Of a DNA stretch of 14,253 nucleotides, positions 1 to 6,612 are shown in pieces. A program made the position numbers and the translations under genes. Position 1 is the first letter of the stretch; each line of letters opens with the position of its first letter. Source of the stretch: Bacillota bacterium (GTDB lineage: Bacteria; Bacillota; Clostridia; Lachnospirales; Lachnospiraceae). Where the stretch lies: the NCBI GenBank assembly GCA_023436765.1, contig JAEZHX010000272.1, forward strand, positions 1 through 14,253, given 5' to 3'. The notes under the pieces are model-generated. The model had not been told where the DNA came from and did not search any database. It saw nothing but the letters and a program-made list of their open reading frames with translations.

Positions 1-1
1 C

Positions 2-130
2 ATTACATGGTATAATCGCTTAACAATGTATCATTCGCCGATGGTTCTCATTCAGAATCATTATTATGAAGTTAATACTCCTGCCGTAACCGATATCTCA
101 CGGATGAATTCTGTAATCAGCTGTTTATAG
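2..130 (+). pseudogene. Possible C-terminal remnant of an IS3-type transposase
   Basis: The frame starting at base 2 is open to a TAG at 128-130. It begins ITWYNRLTMYHSPMVLIQNH and continues with YYEVN. A WYN-R followed by a (H)SP-M-V and a terminal NxYYE resembles the extreme C-terminus of IS3-family OrfB transposases, which usually reads roughly YN-R-HS-LGY-SP-x-F. The normal spacing between the R and the SP is shortened, so if it is a remnant it is degraded or its better part lies left of the window. It overlaps the 3' end of the convergent NUDIX gene. It may be chance; the call rests on a short motif read by eye. Confidence 0.22.
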
Positions 131-597
131 GTTTCCTCTCTGCCGACAAAATTCCAGACCTCCTTGATCATTTCATCTGCCGGTACCAGTCTGATCTCTT
201 CCACTTCTCCGTCGTTGAACCGATAATCTTCGGGTGTGCAATCGGATTTTGCGAACCAGATATCAACTAGGTTCCATTTTCTTCGGAAGCATCCCATGTA
301 TTTCATCTGGTCAGCATCGAGATAGATCCCCAGCTCTTCATAAACCTCTCTCAAGGCTGCCTCCAGACTGTCTTCCCCGCTGGTGACACAGCCGCTGGTC
401 ATCTCCCACATCCCGGCATGATTCTTCAGCTTCATGGAACGCTTCTGCAGCAGGAATTCTCCCTTGGAGTTATAGATATATACATGTACTGACAGAAAAT
501 ACTCTCCAGGCTCGAGCATGGTTCCTTTCTCAATAATCTTTCCGGTTTTATTGCCATAGGCGTAATAAACATCCAATAATTCCATCGTATTAACCAT
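64..597 (-). CDS. NUDIX hydrolase, IPP-isomerase-like (YfcD-type) subgroup
   Basis: A 177-aa cytoplasmic protein with a perfect Nudix box at residues 69-91 (G-x5-E-x7-REVYEELGI), which binds the divalent metals needed to hydrolyse a nucleoside diphosphate linked to another moiety. The stretch before it (EYFLSVHVYIYNSKGEFLLQKRS, around residues 32-54) and the W-x-M-x-SGCV-x-GE context resemble the isopentenyl-diphosphate isomerase-like Nudix branch that includes E. coli YfcD, whose substrates are not settled. The first ATG is supported by AGGAG seven bases upstream; the second ATG (Met5) has poorer spacing. It lies 71 bp downstream of the transporter on the same strand, with no T-tailed terminator between, so co-transcription is possible. 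The physiological substrate cannot be read from the sequence. Confidence 0.88.
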   Translation of the reverse strand: MVNTMELLDVYYAYGNKTGKIIEKGTMLEPGEYFLSVHVYIYNSKGEFLLQKRSMKLKNHAGMWEMTSGCVTSGEDSLEAALREVYEELGIYLDADQMKYMGCFRRKWNLVDIWFAKSDCTPEDYRFNDGEVEEIRLVPADEMIKEVWNFVGREETYKQLITEFIREISVTAGVLTS

Positions 598-632
598 CCT
601 TAAACTCCTATCATTTATGCTCTATCATAAGG

Positions 633-660
633 TAACGCTGTCCTGCTCAGAATGCAAGAA
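633..660 (-). other. Weak hairpin between transporter and NUDIX genes
   Basis: Read on the minus strand, CTGTTC and GGACAG pair (one G-T) around an inner TGC/GCA pair. There is no following T-run, so it is not a convincing terminator. It may be an mRNA processing or stabilising element, or incidental. Confidence 0.25.
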
Positions 661-668
661 CAGTACGA

Positions 669-1925
669 TTACAGCTCTGCACTCTGCTTCAGCCACTTTT
701 TCCCATCAGTAAACCGGGTGATCAGCATCGCACTTGCTGTGTTACCGGTTGCGTTCAACACTGTAGCGGGAGCATCGATAATTGTGCTGATGACTGCGAT
801 AATCGGAAGTAGCTCAGCCGAGAAGCCATAGACACTTAAGATCAGAAGTTCCCCAATCATTCCGCCTCCGGGGATGGCTCCCATCACTGCTCCTACGAGA
901 AAGCCTACTGCCAGGATGGATAACAGGGTCGATATACTGGTCATTTCCTTCCCAAACAGTCCGAACAGGAAAACAATCTTTAGGACACCACCGATCACAG
1001 AGCCGTCCTTATGTGTGTTCGTTCCAAGGGGAATGACTGTATCTGCGATATCCTTCGGAACTCCGATTTTCTTCGTGGCTTCCAGGTTCACCGGAATGGA
1101 TGCCGCACTGGAGCAGGTAGCTAAGGCTGTAACCGAAGGAGCAATGATATGCCTCCAGAAGGCCTTAAAGCCCGCTTTGCCTCCTGCAGTCACTGCGTAG
1201 AGGCTGTAGAAGCCGAAGTAGTAAATGACGGATAAACCGAGGTATAGCAGGAAGGCTCTGAGATAGCCCGCAAGAATTTGGGGTCCTAACTGTCCGACGA
1301 TAGAAGCAAAGTAACAGCCTAAGCCAATCGGCGCATAATACATAATGATATGGATCATCTTCATCAAAACTTCGGAGCCTGCACTCAGAAGCGATTTCAT
1401 AGTCGAAGCCTTCTCCCCGACCAGCGCGGTTGCGATACCAAAGAGTACTGAAAATACGATGAGCTGCAGCATATTGCTTCTGGAGAACAGGCCATAGAAA
1501 TCATTGACTGTTATGGTCTTCACCAGCTGCTGAGGTACTGTAAGCACTTCAGTGTCAGCTGCTTCTTCGTCTGAGAGGGACAGTATGGATTCTATTTCCT
1601 TCGTATCGAGACCCTTTGTCGGCTGGAACAGTAAGGCGCCGGCGATGGACAGAATACCCGCAATCACTGCAGTGATGACAAAGGTAATTACGACATTTCT
1701 CATGATTTTTCCGAGACGTTTCATTCCCCCCATGTTGGCTATTGAGGAAGACACACTGAAAAATACCAACGGAACAATAATAACGAACATCAAATTCAGA
1801 AAGATCTGGCCGAAGGGTTCCAGCTTAGCTGCATCAGGACCTAAAATTGCTCCGAGGATTCCACCGGCTAGTATGGCAAATAACAAAATCAGTGATGATT
1901 TATAATTCTTAAGAAAATTCTTCAT
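669..1925 (-). CDS. DAACS-family (DctA/GltP-like) secondary transporter with altered substrate and cation motifs
   Basis: A 418-aa polytopic membrane protein of the dicarboxylate/amino acid:cation symporter fold. The first helices are at about residues 9-30, 38-60 and 76-99. The re-entrant serine motif CSSAAS is at 271-276, the TM7 motif at 303-309 reads NTHKDGS, and the TM8 motif at 384-395 reads DAPATVLNATGN. The archaeal GltPh family usually has NMDGT in TM7 and D-x-x-RT-x-x-N-x-x-GD in TM8. Here Lys306 takes the place of the Met, Ala387 the place of the substrate-carboxylate Arg, and Asn395 the place of the sodium-ligand Asp. An acidic amino acid or C4-dicarboxylate substrate is therefore unlikely, and coupling may not be the usual three-sodium type. 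GGGAGGAG lies 9 bases before the ATG. The divergent AraC-type gene is the probable regulator. Confidence 0.88.
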   Translation of the reverse strand: MKNFLKNYKSSLILLFAILAGGILGAILGPDAAKLEPFGQIFLNLMFVIIVPLVFFSVSSSIANMGGMKRLGKIMRNVVITFVITAVIAGILSIAGALLFQPTKGLDTKEIESILSLSDEEAADTEVLTVPQQLVKTITVNDFYGLFSRSNMLQLIVFSVLFGIATALVGEKASTMKSLLSAGSEVLMKMIHIIMYYAPIGLGCYFASIVGQLGPQILAGYLRAFLLYLGLSVIYYFGFYSLYAVTAGGKAGFKAFWRHIIAPSVTALATCSSAASIPVNLEATKKIGVPKDIADTVIPLGTNTHKDGSVIGGVLKIVFLFGLFGKEMTSISTLLSILAVGFLVGAVMGAIPGGGMIGELLILSVYGFSAELLPIIAVISTIIDAPATVLNATGNTASAMLITRFTDGKKWLKQSAEL

Positions 1926-2054
1926 AAATGAATGCTCCTCCCTTAATCGAATTTTTGGGTACCCACCTGCCTGTTGAATACTATTACCCGCTGCACTTTA
2001 CTTCCTGCAGTCATGGTTTCCCCGCTTCTGATACCATTATACGCCATACAATTA

Positions 2055-2087
2055 CAATAAATATTGTATTATATGCTATATTTATTG
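2055..2087. promoter_or_regulatory. Inverted repeat (10-bp arms) around a TATAAT, candidate operator
   Basis: CAATAAATAT (2055-2064) and ATATTTATTG (2078-2087) are exact reverse complements separated by 13 bases. The spacer contains a minus-strand TATAAT (2068-2073) directed at the transporter. A protein bound to both arms would control that promoter. AraC proteins more often use direct half-sites, so the binding factor is uncertain. Confidence 0.4.
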
Positions 2088-2142
2088 CACATCGTGCGAT
2101 TATGGATTATACTGAAATGAGAGGGGACCATAAACGGATTCT

Positions 2143-2172
2143 ATCTAATTGAAATTAGATTTTTACAAATCT
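2143..2172. promoter_or_regulatory. Two overlapping dyads upstream of the AraC-type gene
   Basis: ATCTAATT/AATTAGAT (2143-2150 and 2153-2160) is a perfect 8-bp inverted repeat with a 2-base centre. Its right arm overlaps a second perfect dyad, AGATTT/AAATCT (2157-2162 and 2167-2172). The two are mutually exclusive as hairpins. They lie 55-84 bases before the regulator start and could be an autoregulatory operator or a leader switch. Confidence 0.38.
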
Positions 2173-2226
2173 GCATCGAAGGAAATTAAGAATTATGGAG
2201 TACGATAGCACTGTAGGAGGGGTATT

Positions 2227-3093
2227 ATGGAGGGATTGGAACAACAAAAAGAGAATTTAAAGAGGGGCTATCTGAACGAAGATTTTCATTTTTTTAAGCT
2301 GAAGGATCAAAAGAAGAACGAGTTCGAATTCCATTATCACGATTTTAATAAAATAATTATCTTTCTGTCGGGAGATGTTACTTATCTCATTGAAGGAAAG
2401 TCCTATAAGCTGAAGCCTTGGGATATCCTGCTGGTGGGAAAAAACGATATCCATATGCCTATCATCAGCCCCGACCTCTCCTATGAAAGAATTGTATTAT
2501 GGTTAAATCCCATTTATCTTGAAGAACATAATAAGAACAATTGCAGTCTGCTAAACTGCTTTTCCCTGGCTGCGGAGAGGAAGCTTAACCTCATCCGAAC
2601 GAATAAGATGGATATCCTATCCCTCAGACAGAATCTGACGGAGCTGGAGGAGTCCGTGAAGGATACTGCATTCGGAAGCGAAATATTAAAAAATGCACTC
2701 TTCATCCAGCTGATGGTAAAGATAAACCGTCTATTTCTTGAGATGGAGACTGACAAAAAGCTGGAGGATATCACTTATGATCCAAGAGTCGAGCAGGTCC
2801 TGAACCATATCAACGGAAATCTTGATCAGGAGTTATCTATTGAACAGCTGGCTAAGGAGTTCTACCTGAACAAATATTACCTGATGCATCTGTTCAAACA
2901 GGAAACCGGCTATACACTTTATGGTTATATCCAGAAAAAAAGGATCATGAAGGCTTCGGACCTGATCAAAAACGGGATACAGGCAGGGGAGGTCTGCTCT
3001 CTCTGCGGCTTCGGAGACTATTCCAACTTTGTCAGGGCTTTTAAGAAGGAATTCCATCTGTCACCAAAACAGTATTATAAGTTTAATAAATAG
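2227..3093 (+). CDS. AraC-family transcriptional regulator with N-terminal cupin
   Basis: A 288-aa regulator. Residues about 20-100 form an AraC-type cupin sensor, with the signature FHYHDFNKIIIFLSG, then YKLKPWDILLV and the histidine-containing DIHMP. Residues about 188-288 are a two-helix-turn-helix AraC DNA-binding domain: LSIEQLAKEFYLNKYYLMHLFKQ is the first HTH, and GEVCSLCGFGDYSNFVRAFKKEFHLSPKQY is the conserved second HTH and tail. The start is fixed by AGGAGG six bases upstream. It is transcribed away from the DAACS transporter, the usual arrangement for a local regulator responding to the transported compound or a related metabolite. The ligand is not evident. No T-tailed terminator follows on its own strand, although the 3128-3183 hairpin lies 35 bp downstream. 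Confidence 0.9.
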   Translation: MEGLEQQKENLKRGYLNEDFHFFKLKDQKKNEFEFHYHDFNKIIIFLSGDVTYLIEGKSYKLKPWDILLVGKNDIHMPIISPDLSYERIVLWLNPIYLEEHNKNNCSLLNCFSLAAERKLNLIRTNKMDILSLRQNLTELEESVKDTAFGSEILKNALFIQLMVKINRLFLEMETDKKLEDITYDPRVEQVLNHINGNLDQELSIEQLAKEFYLNKYYLMHLFKQETGYTLYGYIQKKRIMKASDLIKNGIQAGEVCSLCGFGDYSNFVRAFKKEFHLSPKQYYKFNK

Positions 3094-3120
3094 GTGAAAC
3101 CAAAGAAAATTGTTTGGGAT

Positions 3121-3183
3121 AAAAAGAACGGCACTCTCTTAACCTGATTGTTTATCACTTCAATCACGTTCAGAGAGCGCCGT
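3121..3183 (-). terminator. Long-stem rho-independent terminator for the stalk-protein gene
   Basis: Bases 3128-3150 and 3161-3183 pair at 20 of 23 positions around a 10-base loop. Read on the minus strand the hairpin is followed by TTCTTTTTAT, the U-tract (complement of 3121-3127). It lies between two convergent genes. On the plus strand it has no T-run, so it probably acts mainly on the minus-strand transcript, although the stem may also slow transcripts from the AraC-type gene. Confidence 0.75.
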
Positions 3184-3209
3184 ATAGCATACGTTCAATC
3201 ACTTACTTC

Positions 3210-4382
3210 TTACTGAAAAACTGTGACCGGCATGGACAGGAATGTAGTAAAGCCTCCAAAGGTATTTCCCGCTGTATCCTTAAGTAGTGTACCGGGAGCG
3301 ACATACATCGTTAATGCTGTGCTGCTCAAACCGCTTAATATTTGCTTATCCACGGATCCTAAGGTTATAACAAGCAGATTCTCAGAAGTTACTACACCGG
3401 TAGAACCCGTTCCTGCTGCATTTGTAAGCTGGTAGGAGGTACCGCCTGCATTTTGGAATACAAATTTTGTTACATCAACTGTATCATTCACTGCCCCTGC
3501 TCCGGTGACATTCACGTAGATACTGCTGCCGGATACTGAATAGATGGCAGAGGTGATCGAGGTAAGCACAGGTGCAGTATAGTCAACCTTCAAGGTGGGA
3601 TTTCCTGTTTTGCTTACCGCAGATTGGCCTGCTGCGTTATAAAGCTTAACCGTAACAGCACCACCGGAAGGAACGATAGCCTTCAGCTCCTCATTGGTCG
3701 GAGTTTGGTCAGAGGTTGAAAAGTTAACAGTAGTATCAGTTGCAGCTATGTTAGCGTCGATAGCAACTAATTTTGCTCCGACATATAATTCAGCCTTACC
3801 GCCGGTAGCCTGGCCTGCCTTAATATTTGCAGCTGCAATCATATGGGTTGTTGTCGTATTCAAAGTATTCGCAACAACCACTGTACCTACCGGTGTTACA
3901 GTCACATTCAGAGGAGCATCAAGCCCCGGAGTCTCTACAATGATATCGTCATCATCCACATCCACAAAAATACCTAATTTCTTGGCGATATACTGGATCA
4001 GAACGATGGTCTTCTTATTGTTCTTCACATTAAATATTCCTGAATTTGTATCTGCAACGCCATTTACTGTGACTAATTTATTCATAAAATCAATCACGAT
4101 TGTAGTCGTACCTTTGGTTACGGTCAATACCGCTTTCTTCTGATCATAATTTACTGTAGCACCCATACCTTTGGTAATCGGAGCATGGGGAAGCTTATAG
4201 TTCTTATAATGAAATACCTGCTTCCCTCCCATTTTAAATTCATGCTTTTTCGGTTTGATGTACTGAGACCATTGGTATTTATTATCCTTGTCTTTGTGAT
4301 CCTTCCCAGGCTTTGCATAAGCTGCTGATACTGGGGTTACTAATAGTGCTGCTGTGATAATGAAACAAATAAGTTTTTTCAC
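3210..4382 (-). CDS. Secreted stalk-domain (copper amine oxidase N-terminal-like) and Ig-like protein
   Basis: A 390-aa exported protein. The chosen start is GTG at 4380-4382, with AGGAG seven bases upstream; an upstream in-frame TTG at 4415 would place that ribosome binding site inside the coding region. From GTG the protein begins MKKLICFIITAALLVTPVSA, a classic signal peptide with likely cleavage after AYA at residue 23. A Lys/Asp-rich linker (24-50) follows, then one stalk domain of the copper amine oxidase N-terminal-like family (about 52-152, with AVLTVTKGTTTIVIDF and VTVNG). Next are two beta-rich, Thr/Ala/Gly-rich segments (about 155-270 and 272-390, the second opening DYTAPVLTSI) that look like bacterial Ig-like or SbsA-type domains. 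No sortase motif or S-layer homology repeat is present. Probably a wall-associated or secreted structural protein; the molecular role is unknown. Confidence 0.8.
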   Translation of the reverse strand: MKKLICFIITAALLVTPVSAAYAKPGKDHKDKDNKYQWSQYIKPKKHEFKMGGKQVFHYKNYKLPHAPITKGMGATVNYDQKKAVLTVTKGTTTIVIDFMNKLVTVNGVADTNSGIFNVKNNKKTIVLIQYIAKKLGIFVDVDDDDIIVETPGLDAPLNVTVTPVGTVVVANTLNTTTTHMIAAANIKAGQATGGKAELYVGAKLVAIDANIAATDTTVNFSTSDQTPTNEELKAIVPSGGAVTVKLYNAAGQSAVSKTGNPTLKVDYTAPVLTSITSAIYSVSGSSIYVNVTGAGAVNDTVDVTKFVFQNAGGTSYQLTNAAGTGSTGVVTSENLLVITLGSVDKQILSGLSSTALTMYVAPGTLLKDTAGNTFGGFTTFLSMPVTVFQ

Positions 4383-4389
4383 AATAAAT

Positions 4390-4394
4390 CTCCT
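4390..4394 (-). promoter_or_regulatory. Ribosome binding site deciding a GTG start
   Basis: AGGAG on the minus strand, seven bases before GTG 4380-4382. It places the start 11 codons inside the longest open frame and directly before the signal peptide. Confidence 0.85.
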
Positions 4395-4462
4395 TTCTTT
4401 TTGTAGGTTTATCAAGTCACATTAAATATTTCGCAAGTCTGGCAAGTTTTTTCGGGGTAGGT

Positions 4463-4501
4463 AAAAAAATACCGGATAGGTATTAAGCACCATCCCGGTA
4501 T
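4463..4501 (-). terminator. Rho-independent terminator downstream of arsC
   Basis: On the minus strand ATACCGG pairs with CCGGTAT (4495-4501 with 4469-4475), with further partial pairing inside, followed by seven T residues (complement of 4463-4469). It should end the arsC transcript and insulate the stalk-protein gene. Confidence 0.82.
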
Positions 4502-4536
4502 TTATCATTCGTTTTTTATTTATTCTAGACCACACT

Positions 4537-4565
4537 ATTTCCAAACCAAGTTGTTTTCTGGAAAT
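4537..4565. repeat. Small hairpin after arsC
   Basis: ATTTCCA (4537-4543) and TGGAAAT (4559-4565) are exact reverse complements with a 15-base loop. The plus strand continues TTTTC; the minus strand has no T-run. It lies between the arsC stop and the terminator above and may be a 3' UTR structure. Confidence 0.35.
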
Positions 4566-4577
4566 TTTCTTGCTACT

Positions 4578-5003
4578 TCACCGATTAGTTAAGCGCTCCT
4601 TTAGCTTAATGATATTGGCTTCTATCATCTGAATGATCTTCTTGAACTCCTCATCACCTTTGCCCGAGGGATCCTCCAGACCCCAGTCCTCATGGAGCTT
4701 ACAGGGTAATACGGGGCAATTGACATTACAGCCCATCGTAATCACTATATCCGGCACCGGTATCTCTTCTATCAGCTTATTATATTGCGTCTCTTCCATA
4801 TCGATCCCATAGAGCTCTTTGATCAGCCGAACTGCATCCGGATTGATATGATCCTTTAAATTTGTTCCGGCAGAATAGCTTTCAAATACATCTCCGGCAA
4901 GCAGCTTTCCCAATGCCTCTGCTATCTGGCTCCGGCAGGAGTTATGGACGCAGATAAAGGCCACCTTCATTTTGTTTGTGTACGTTTCGTCATTTCCGTT
5001 CAT
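4578..5003 (-). CDS. arsC: Arsenate reductase, thioredoxin-coupled LMW-phosphatase type
   Basis: A 141-aa cytoplasmic enzyme that reduces arsenate to arsenite. The phosphatase-like loop C18-VHNSC-R24 followed by SQ holds the nucleophilic Cys. The redox-relay segment is MGCNVNCPVLPC, with Cys92, Cys96 and Cys101; the Staphylococcus/Bacillus ArsC enzymes use two Cys here to pass a disulfide out to thioredoxin. The family motif DWGLEDPSGK follows at 106-115. The first Met is used because the internal Met12 has no ribosome binding site; AAGGA lies about 9 bases before the first ATG, modest in quality. It is the last gene of the arsenic locus, separated from acr3 by the opposite-strand transpeptidase gene. 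Which of the three relay Cys pair is not certain. Confidence 0.92.
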   Translation of the reverse strand: MNGNDETYTNKMKVAFICVHNSCRSQIAEALGKLLAGDVFESYSAGTNLKDHINPDAVRLIKELYGIDMEETQYNKLIEEIPVPDIVITMGCNVNCPVLPCKLHEDWGLEDPSGKGDEEFKKIIQMIEANIIKLKERLTNR

Positions 5004-5152
5004 GACCTTAGTTCCTTTCCTATCATATGTCTTGTTAATCCTATATTAATTTAAAGCATTTCTCTATATCAGATGTCCTTCATCATTGGCTCACTTTTTC
5101 TGATCTGTACCGTAATTTGCTAGGATAAGATAACAAACGATTCTGCTTAAAA

Positions 5153-5158
5153 TATAAT
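5153..5158 (+). promoter_or_regulatory. Candidate -10 box of the L,D-transpeptidase gene
   Basis: TATAAT with only a poor -35 (TAACAA at 5131-5136, 16 bp away). Transcription would start near 5165, which makes the ATG at 5166 practically leaderless and favours the ATG at 5187. Confidence 0.5.
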
Positions 5159-5176
5159 AATACATATGAACTTTGC

Positions 5177-5181
5177 GGTGA
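5177..5181 (+). promoter_or_regulatory. Ribosome binding site GGTGA favouring the second ATG
   Basis: GGTGA, five bases before ATG 5187. It matches the 3' half of the AGGAGGTGA consensus. The upstream ATG at 5166 has no such site. Confidence 0.6.
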
Positions 5182-5186
5182 TAATT

Positions 5187-5576
5187 ATGAATAATAAGAG
5201 TTACAGTTCAAATAATTCCATGGGGACCGGCAGGTATGTAAAAGTCTCCTATTCTATCACGATTAATACAAAGCAGCATACCCTGACTCTTTTTCTGGAC
5301 GGTAAGGTCTATCAGGTATATCCGGTAGCAGTCGGAAAGCCCTCGACCCCTACCCCAAAGGGTAATTTCCGGATCATGAATAAGCAATTGAATCCCGGTG
5401 GACCGTATGGTGTCCGTTGGATGGGTTTGAATTCTCCCGGGATCGGAATCCATGGCACGAATAATCCGGCCTCCATCGGGAAAAGTGTCTCCCACGGCTG
5501 CATCCGTATGCAGAATGATGCGGTGACCGAGCTGTACAACCTGGTTCCGATCGGAACCCCGGTCAAGATTGTTTAG
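5187..5576 (+). CDS. L,D-transpeptidase, minimal YkuD domain without signal peptide
   Basis: A 129-aa protein that is almost only a YkuD catalytic domain. It has ITINTKQHTLTLFLDGK near residues 24-40, PTPKGNFRI at 55-63, the HGTN motif at 89-92 and the active-site S102-H-G-C105-I-R107. These enzymes form 3-3 peptidoglycan cross-links or related L,D bonds through an acyl-enzyme on the Cys. No signal peptide or membrane segment and no LysM domain are visible, so it may act in the mother cell on spore layers, as has been proposed for signal-less YkuD in Bacillus, or it may leave by a non-Sec route; this is inference. The start is chosen by GGTGA and the -10 position; ATG 5166 would add seven residues. 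Its last 14 bases overlap the 3' end of acr3 tail to tail. Confidence 0.85.
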   Translation: MNNKSYSSNNSMGTGRYVKVSYSITINTKQHTLTLFLDGKVYQVYPVAVGKPSTPTPKGNFRIMNKQLNPGGPYGVRWMGLNSPGIGIHGTNNPASIGKSVSHGCIRMQNDAVTELYNLVPIGTPVKIV

Positions 5577-6612
5577 GAAACCAATGAATCGTGTTATTCG
5601 CTATTTTCACCAGAATCAGCATGACTGGAACCTCAGTGAGTACTCCCACGGTAGTTGCCAGTGCTGCAGGTGATTCCATACCGAACAAAGCGATTGCCAC
5701 TGCTACTGCCAGTTCAAAGAAATTCGATGCACCGATCATACCGGCCGGTGCTGCAATTTGATATGGCAGCTTTAATATTCTGGAAGCCAGATACGCGATA
5801 AAGAAGATCAGGAAGGTCTGAATGATCAAAGGGACTGCAATCAATAGGATATGAAGTGGATTCGTAAGGATTACCTTACCCTGGAAGGAAAACAGCAGCA
5901 CCAGCATTAATAATAACCCAACCGTAGTCACATGATCAAATTTCGGCAGAAAGGACTGATTGAAGTATTCCTCCCCCTTCTTCCTCAACAGAATTACCCT
6001 CGTAAGAATTCCGGCTGTAAGTGGAATGACAACGAACAGTACCACAGATAAAGCTAAAGTATCCCAAGGGACAGAAATATCGCTTACACCCAGCAGAAAC
6101 TTCACGATCGGAATAAAGGCAACCAGAATAATCAGATCATTTGTTGCCACCTGAACTACGGTATAGGCAGGATTACCCTTCGTCAGCTGACTCCAAACGA
6201 ATACCATCGCAGTACAAGGAGCAGCCCCTAATAGTACTGCACCTGCCAGATATTCCTTCCCTAATTCAGGAGTGATCCATCCTTTGAATACCACATAGAA
6301 AAAGAATGCGGCCAGACCGTACATCGTAAAGGGTTTAATCAACCAATTGGTAATCCAGGTGACATATAGACCCTTGGGATTTTTTTTGATATTTTTAATG
6401 CTCTGAAAATCCACCTTCATCATCATCGGATAAATCATAACCCAGATCAAAACCGCAGTCGGTATGGATACATTTGCATATTCAAACCGATCGAAGAATT
6501 CCGGGATACCAGGCAGGTACTTACTGATTAATACTCCAGCCACCATACAGATGGCTACCCATATCGTAAGATATTTAGCGAAAAAACCAATTCCGTTATT
6601 ATTCTTCTTCAT
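5563..6612 (-). CDS. acr3: ACR3-family arsenite efflux carrier
   Basis: A 349-aa inner membrane protein with about ten hydrophobic helices that extrudes arsenite (and often antimonite) using the membrane potential. The conserved family Cys is in LLGAAPCTAMVFVW (Cys133), and the conserved Glu is in GASNFFELAVAVAI (Glu300); both correspond to residues essential in characterised ACR3 proteins. The ATG at 6610-6612 is chosen because AGGAG lies six bases before it; the longest frame would start 15 codons earlier, well inside arsR. The start overlaps the arsR stop by 14 bp, so translation is probably coupled. The 3' end overlaps the convergent L,D-transpeptidase gene by 14 bp, and no terminator is visible there. 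Confidence 0.93.
   Translation of the reverse strand: MKKNNNGIGFFAKYLTIWVAICMVAGVLISKYLPGIPEFFDRFEYANVSIPTAVLIWVMIYPMMMKVDFQSIKNIKKNPKGLYVTWITNWLIKPFTMYGLAAFFFYVVFKGWITPELGKEYLAGAVLLGAAPCTAMVFVWSQLTKGNPAYTVVQVATNDLIILVAFIPIVKFLLGVSDISVPWDTLALSVVLFVVIPLTAGILTRVILLRKKGEEYFNQSFLPKFDHVTTVGLLLMLVLLFSFQGKVILTNPLHILLIAVPLIIQTFLIFFIAYLASRILKLPYQIAAPAGMIGASNFFELAVAVAIALFGMESPAALATTVGVLTEVPVMLILVKIANNTIHWFPKQS

Larger units (their letters stand above)
1926..2226. promoter_or_regulatory. Divergent intergenic control region of transporter and AraC-type gene
   Basis: This 301-bp gap holds no convincing gene. Three TATAAT hexamers face the transporter on the minus strand, at 2036-2041, 2068-2073 and 2106-2111. 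None has a good -35 at 16-18 bp, as expected of activator-dependent promoters. Two dyads are present and listed separately. The AraC-type gene has AGGAGG at 2215-2220, six bases before its ATG, and a TTTACA at 2162-2167 is its best -35 candidate, without a matching -10. Confidence 0.5.

Noticed and set aside
874..1905. Plus-strand frames of 108 and 117 codons opposite the transporter
   Set aside because: They are antisense shadows of a well-supported membrane protein and have no ribosome binding sites.
1928..2152. A 74-codon plus-strand frame in the transporter/AraC gap
   Set aside because: It has no ribosome binding site, no recognisable motif, and lies across promoters and dyads.
3694..4143. 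A 149-codon plus-strand open frame opposite the stalk protein
   Set aside because: It is antisense to a protein with a clear signal peptide and stalk domain. The low-complexity Thr/Ala/Val codons of that gene create an open complementary frame, and no ribosome binding site precedes it.
4383..4415. TTG start 11 codons upstream for the stalk protein
   Set aside because: It would place the AGGAG inside the coding region and put charged residues ahead of a complete signal peptide; GTG at 4382 fits better.
5208..5566. Minus-strand frames opposite the L,D-transpeptidase
   Set aside because: They lie antisense to the conserved HGTN and SHGCIR motifs and show no family features.
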